Of a stretch of DNA of 64,000 nucleotides, positions 62,983-64,000 are shown piece by piece. How positions within the stretch are numbered: the first letter of the stretch is position 1; each line of letters opens with the position of its first letter. A program made the translations under genes and the position numbers. Origin of the DNA: Oceanobacter mangrovi. GTDB lineage: Bacteria > Pseudomonadota > Gammaproteobacteria > Pseudomonadales > Oceanobacteraceae. Under the pieces are notes generated by a model, which saw only the letters and a list, made by a program, of their open reading frames with translations, was not told the DNA's origin and searched no databases. The DNA is taken from contig NZ_JAHXZR010000006.1 of the NCBI RefSeq assembly GCF_019740315.1, forward strand, positions 124,001 to 188,000, in the 5' to 3' direction.

Positions 62983-64000
62983 TTATTTTTTTACGCTGTC
63001 GGTAAATACCGACACCGCGTCCATCGCCTGCTGCACGCCGTCGCGGATTTCAACAATCACCTGCTCGGCTTTGCTGGCCAGCTCCACACCGCGTTGGGCC
63101 TGCTGCTGACAACGATTCATGGCGGCGATGGAGTCGTCTGTGCCAGACTGAATTTTGCCCACCATCTCGGAGATTTCACGGGTCGATGCACTGGTGCGAG
63201 CAGCCAGCTGACGAACTTCATCCGCCACCACCGCAAATCCACGTCCCTGATCACCGGCGCGGGCAGCTTCAATCGCAGCATTAAGTGCCAGCAGGTTGGT
63301 CTGGTCAGCGATGCCGTGAATACTGTTAAGAATGGTGGTGATTTTTTCGGTTTGCTGCCCCAATGCGGCAATGCTCTGTGCGCTACCCGTCACGCTATCG
63401 GCAATCGTATGCATTTCGCTGGCCGCGTCCTGAATAATAACGGCACCCTCACGCGCCATTTTGTCAGTATCGACCACCAGCTCATAAGCCCGGACAGCCC
63501 GTCTTGAACGTTCAGTATCCTCTTCCACACGCGGGGTAATATCGGTCGCGAACTTGATAACACTTTCGACCTTTCCATCCGCACCATAAACCGGTCCGTA
63601 ATGGGCTTCCAGCCAGACAGAACGTCCGCGACTGTCGATTCGCTCAAAGAGGCCAGAAAAACTTTTTCCTACCGCCAGGTCATTCCAGAAGCGTTGATAA
63701 CTGTCCGATTCCACCTGACTGCGAGGACACAAGATGCTGTGATGCTTGCCCTTGATGTCTGCCAGCTTGTAACCCATGGTTTTGAGAAAGTTATCGTTGG
63801 CAGTCAGAATCACGCCAGCAACAGTGAATTCAATCACCGCTGTCGAACGATTCAGGGCATCCATTCGCATCAGAGTTTCGTTGGTACGGGTGACAAAACC
63901 GGTGATGTCCGTTGCAAATTTAATGATAGATACAGGTTTGCCCTGCAGATCCAGAACCGGGTTATAGGTCGCTTCCAGCCATAGTACAGAGCCGTCCTTG
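62983..64000 (-). CDS. PAS-domain methyl-accepting chemotaxis protein (5' partial)
   Basis: Cytoplasmic chemoreceptor cut by the right edge. The frame stays open from the stop at 62983 to base 63999. Seen: the end of one PAS domain at the edge ([12 protein letters not shown], then FATDIT), a full PAS domain ([21 protein letters not shown] to [13 protein letters not shown]), then the receptor signalling domain with the hairpin tip [21 protein letters not shown] and [15 protein letters not shown]. No transmembrane helix in the visible part, so probably an aerotaxis or redox-type soluble receptor. The ATG at 63870 is internal to the gene. Confidence 0.93.
   Translation of the reverse strand, partial: KDGSVLWLEATYNPVLDLQGKPVSIIKFATDITGFVTRTNETLMRMDALNRSTAVIEFTVAGVILTANDNFLKTMGYKLADIKGKHHSILCPRSQVESDSYQRFWNDLAVGKSFSGLFERIDSRGRSVWLEAHYGPVYGADGKVESVIKFATDITPRVEEDTERSRRAVRAYELVVDTDKMAREGAVIIQDAASEMHTIADSVTGSAQSIAALGQQTEKITTILNSIHGIADQTNLLALNAAIEAARAGDQGRGFAVVADEVRQLAARTSASTREISEMVGKIQSGTDDSIAAMNRCQQQAQRGVELASKAEQVIVEIRDGVQQAMDAVSVFTDSVKK

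Overview
The window reads as a chromosomal segment of a marine-type gammaproteobacterium. Several features point to an Oceanospirillales/Pseudomonas-related lineage: a QueF / ABC-2 exporter / PA2817-like gene neighbourhood, RoxA-type ribosomal oxygenase, thiopurine methyltransferase, CidA/LrgB pair, malate synthase G, KpsS-type capsule Kdo transferase, and many His-kinase and c-di-GMP proteins. Genus cannot be fixed by eye. Base composition is moderate GC and coding density is high. There are no rRNA genes, transposases, phage genes or CRISPR arrays.

Layout. 1-10 kb: two CPA-type cation/proton antiporters (the first cut by the left edge), a luciferase-like oxidoreductase, a polysaccharide deacetylase, a VWA/TPR periplasmic protein, arylamine N-acetyltransferase and a MetE-like methyltransferase. 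10-21 kb: a CidA/LrgB operon with a divergent LysR regulator, two AT-rich tandem sulfotransferase-like genes, malate synthase G, a nucleoside-recognition membrane protein and a 968-residue lipoprotein. 20.7-29.3 kb: a rearranged QueD-like double T-fold protein, RidA, DedA, PurB, a PhnD-like binding protein coupled to a hybrid kinase, RoxA and a GNAT enzyme. 29.3-35.3 kb: KdsB, a UDP-sugar epimerase, KdsC-like phosphatase, tRNA Ala-Glu-Ala, GltX and KpsS, all on the minus strand, so Kdo/capsule functions sit around a translation locus. 35.5-41.3 kb: tRNA-Ser, a class III cyclase, QueF, an ABC-2 exporter, and a tandem array of four tRNA-Glu and four tRNA-Gly genes with two tRNA-Gly 3' remnants. 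41.4-45.8 kb: a glycosyltransferase, small conserved proteins, a DOPA-dioxygenase-like protein, and a deletion scar that removed the N-termini of a divergent FAH/LysR pair. 45.7-51.5 kb: a hybrid kinase with a REC-GGDEF-EAL partner whose EAL tail is cut by an in-frame TAA, TPMT and a 48-residue membrane protein. 51.7-55.1 kb: MFS transporter, LysR, AEC transporter.

The most interesting region is 55.27-62.98 kb. A tight minus-strand operon encodes TlpA-like thioredoxin, DUF4266 lipoprotein, DUF3570 putative outer-membrane barrel, ApbE flavin transferase, a QseB/PmrA-like regulator, its sensor kinase and a DUF411 metal-binding protein. It is divergent from DsbD. The intergenic region carries a perfect 17-bp inverted repeat made of two PmrA/QseB-type boxes. 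The DUF3570 protein contains a motif resembling the ApbE flavinylation site. Together these suggest an envelope thiol/flavin redox system controlled by its own two-component pair. The function is inferred, not known. The right edge cuts a PAS-containing chemotaxis receptor.
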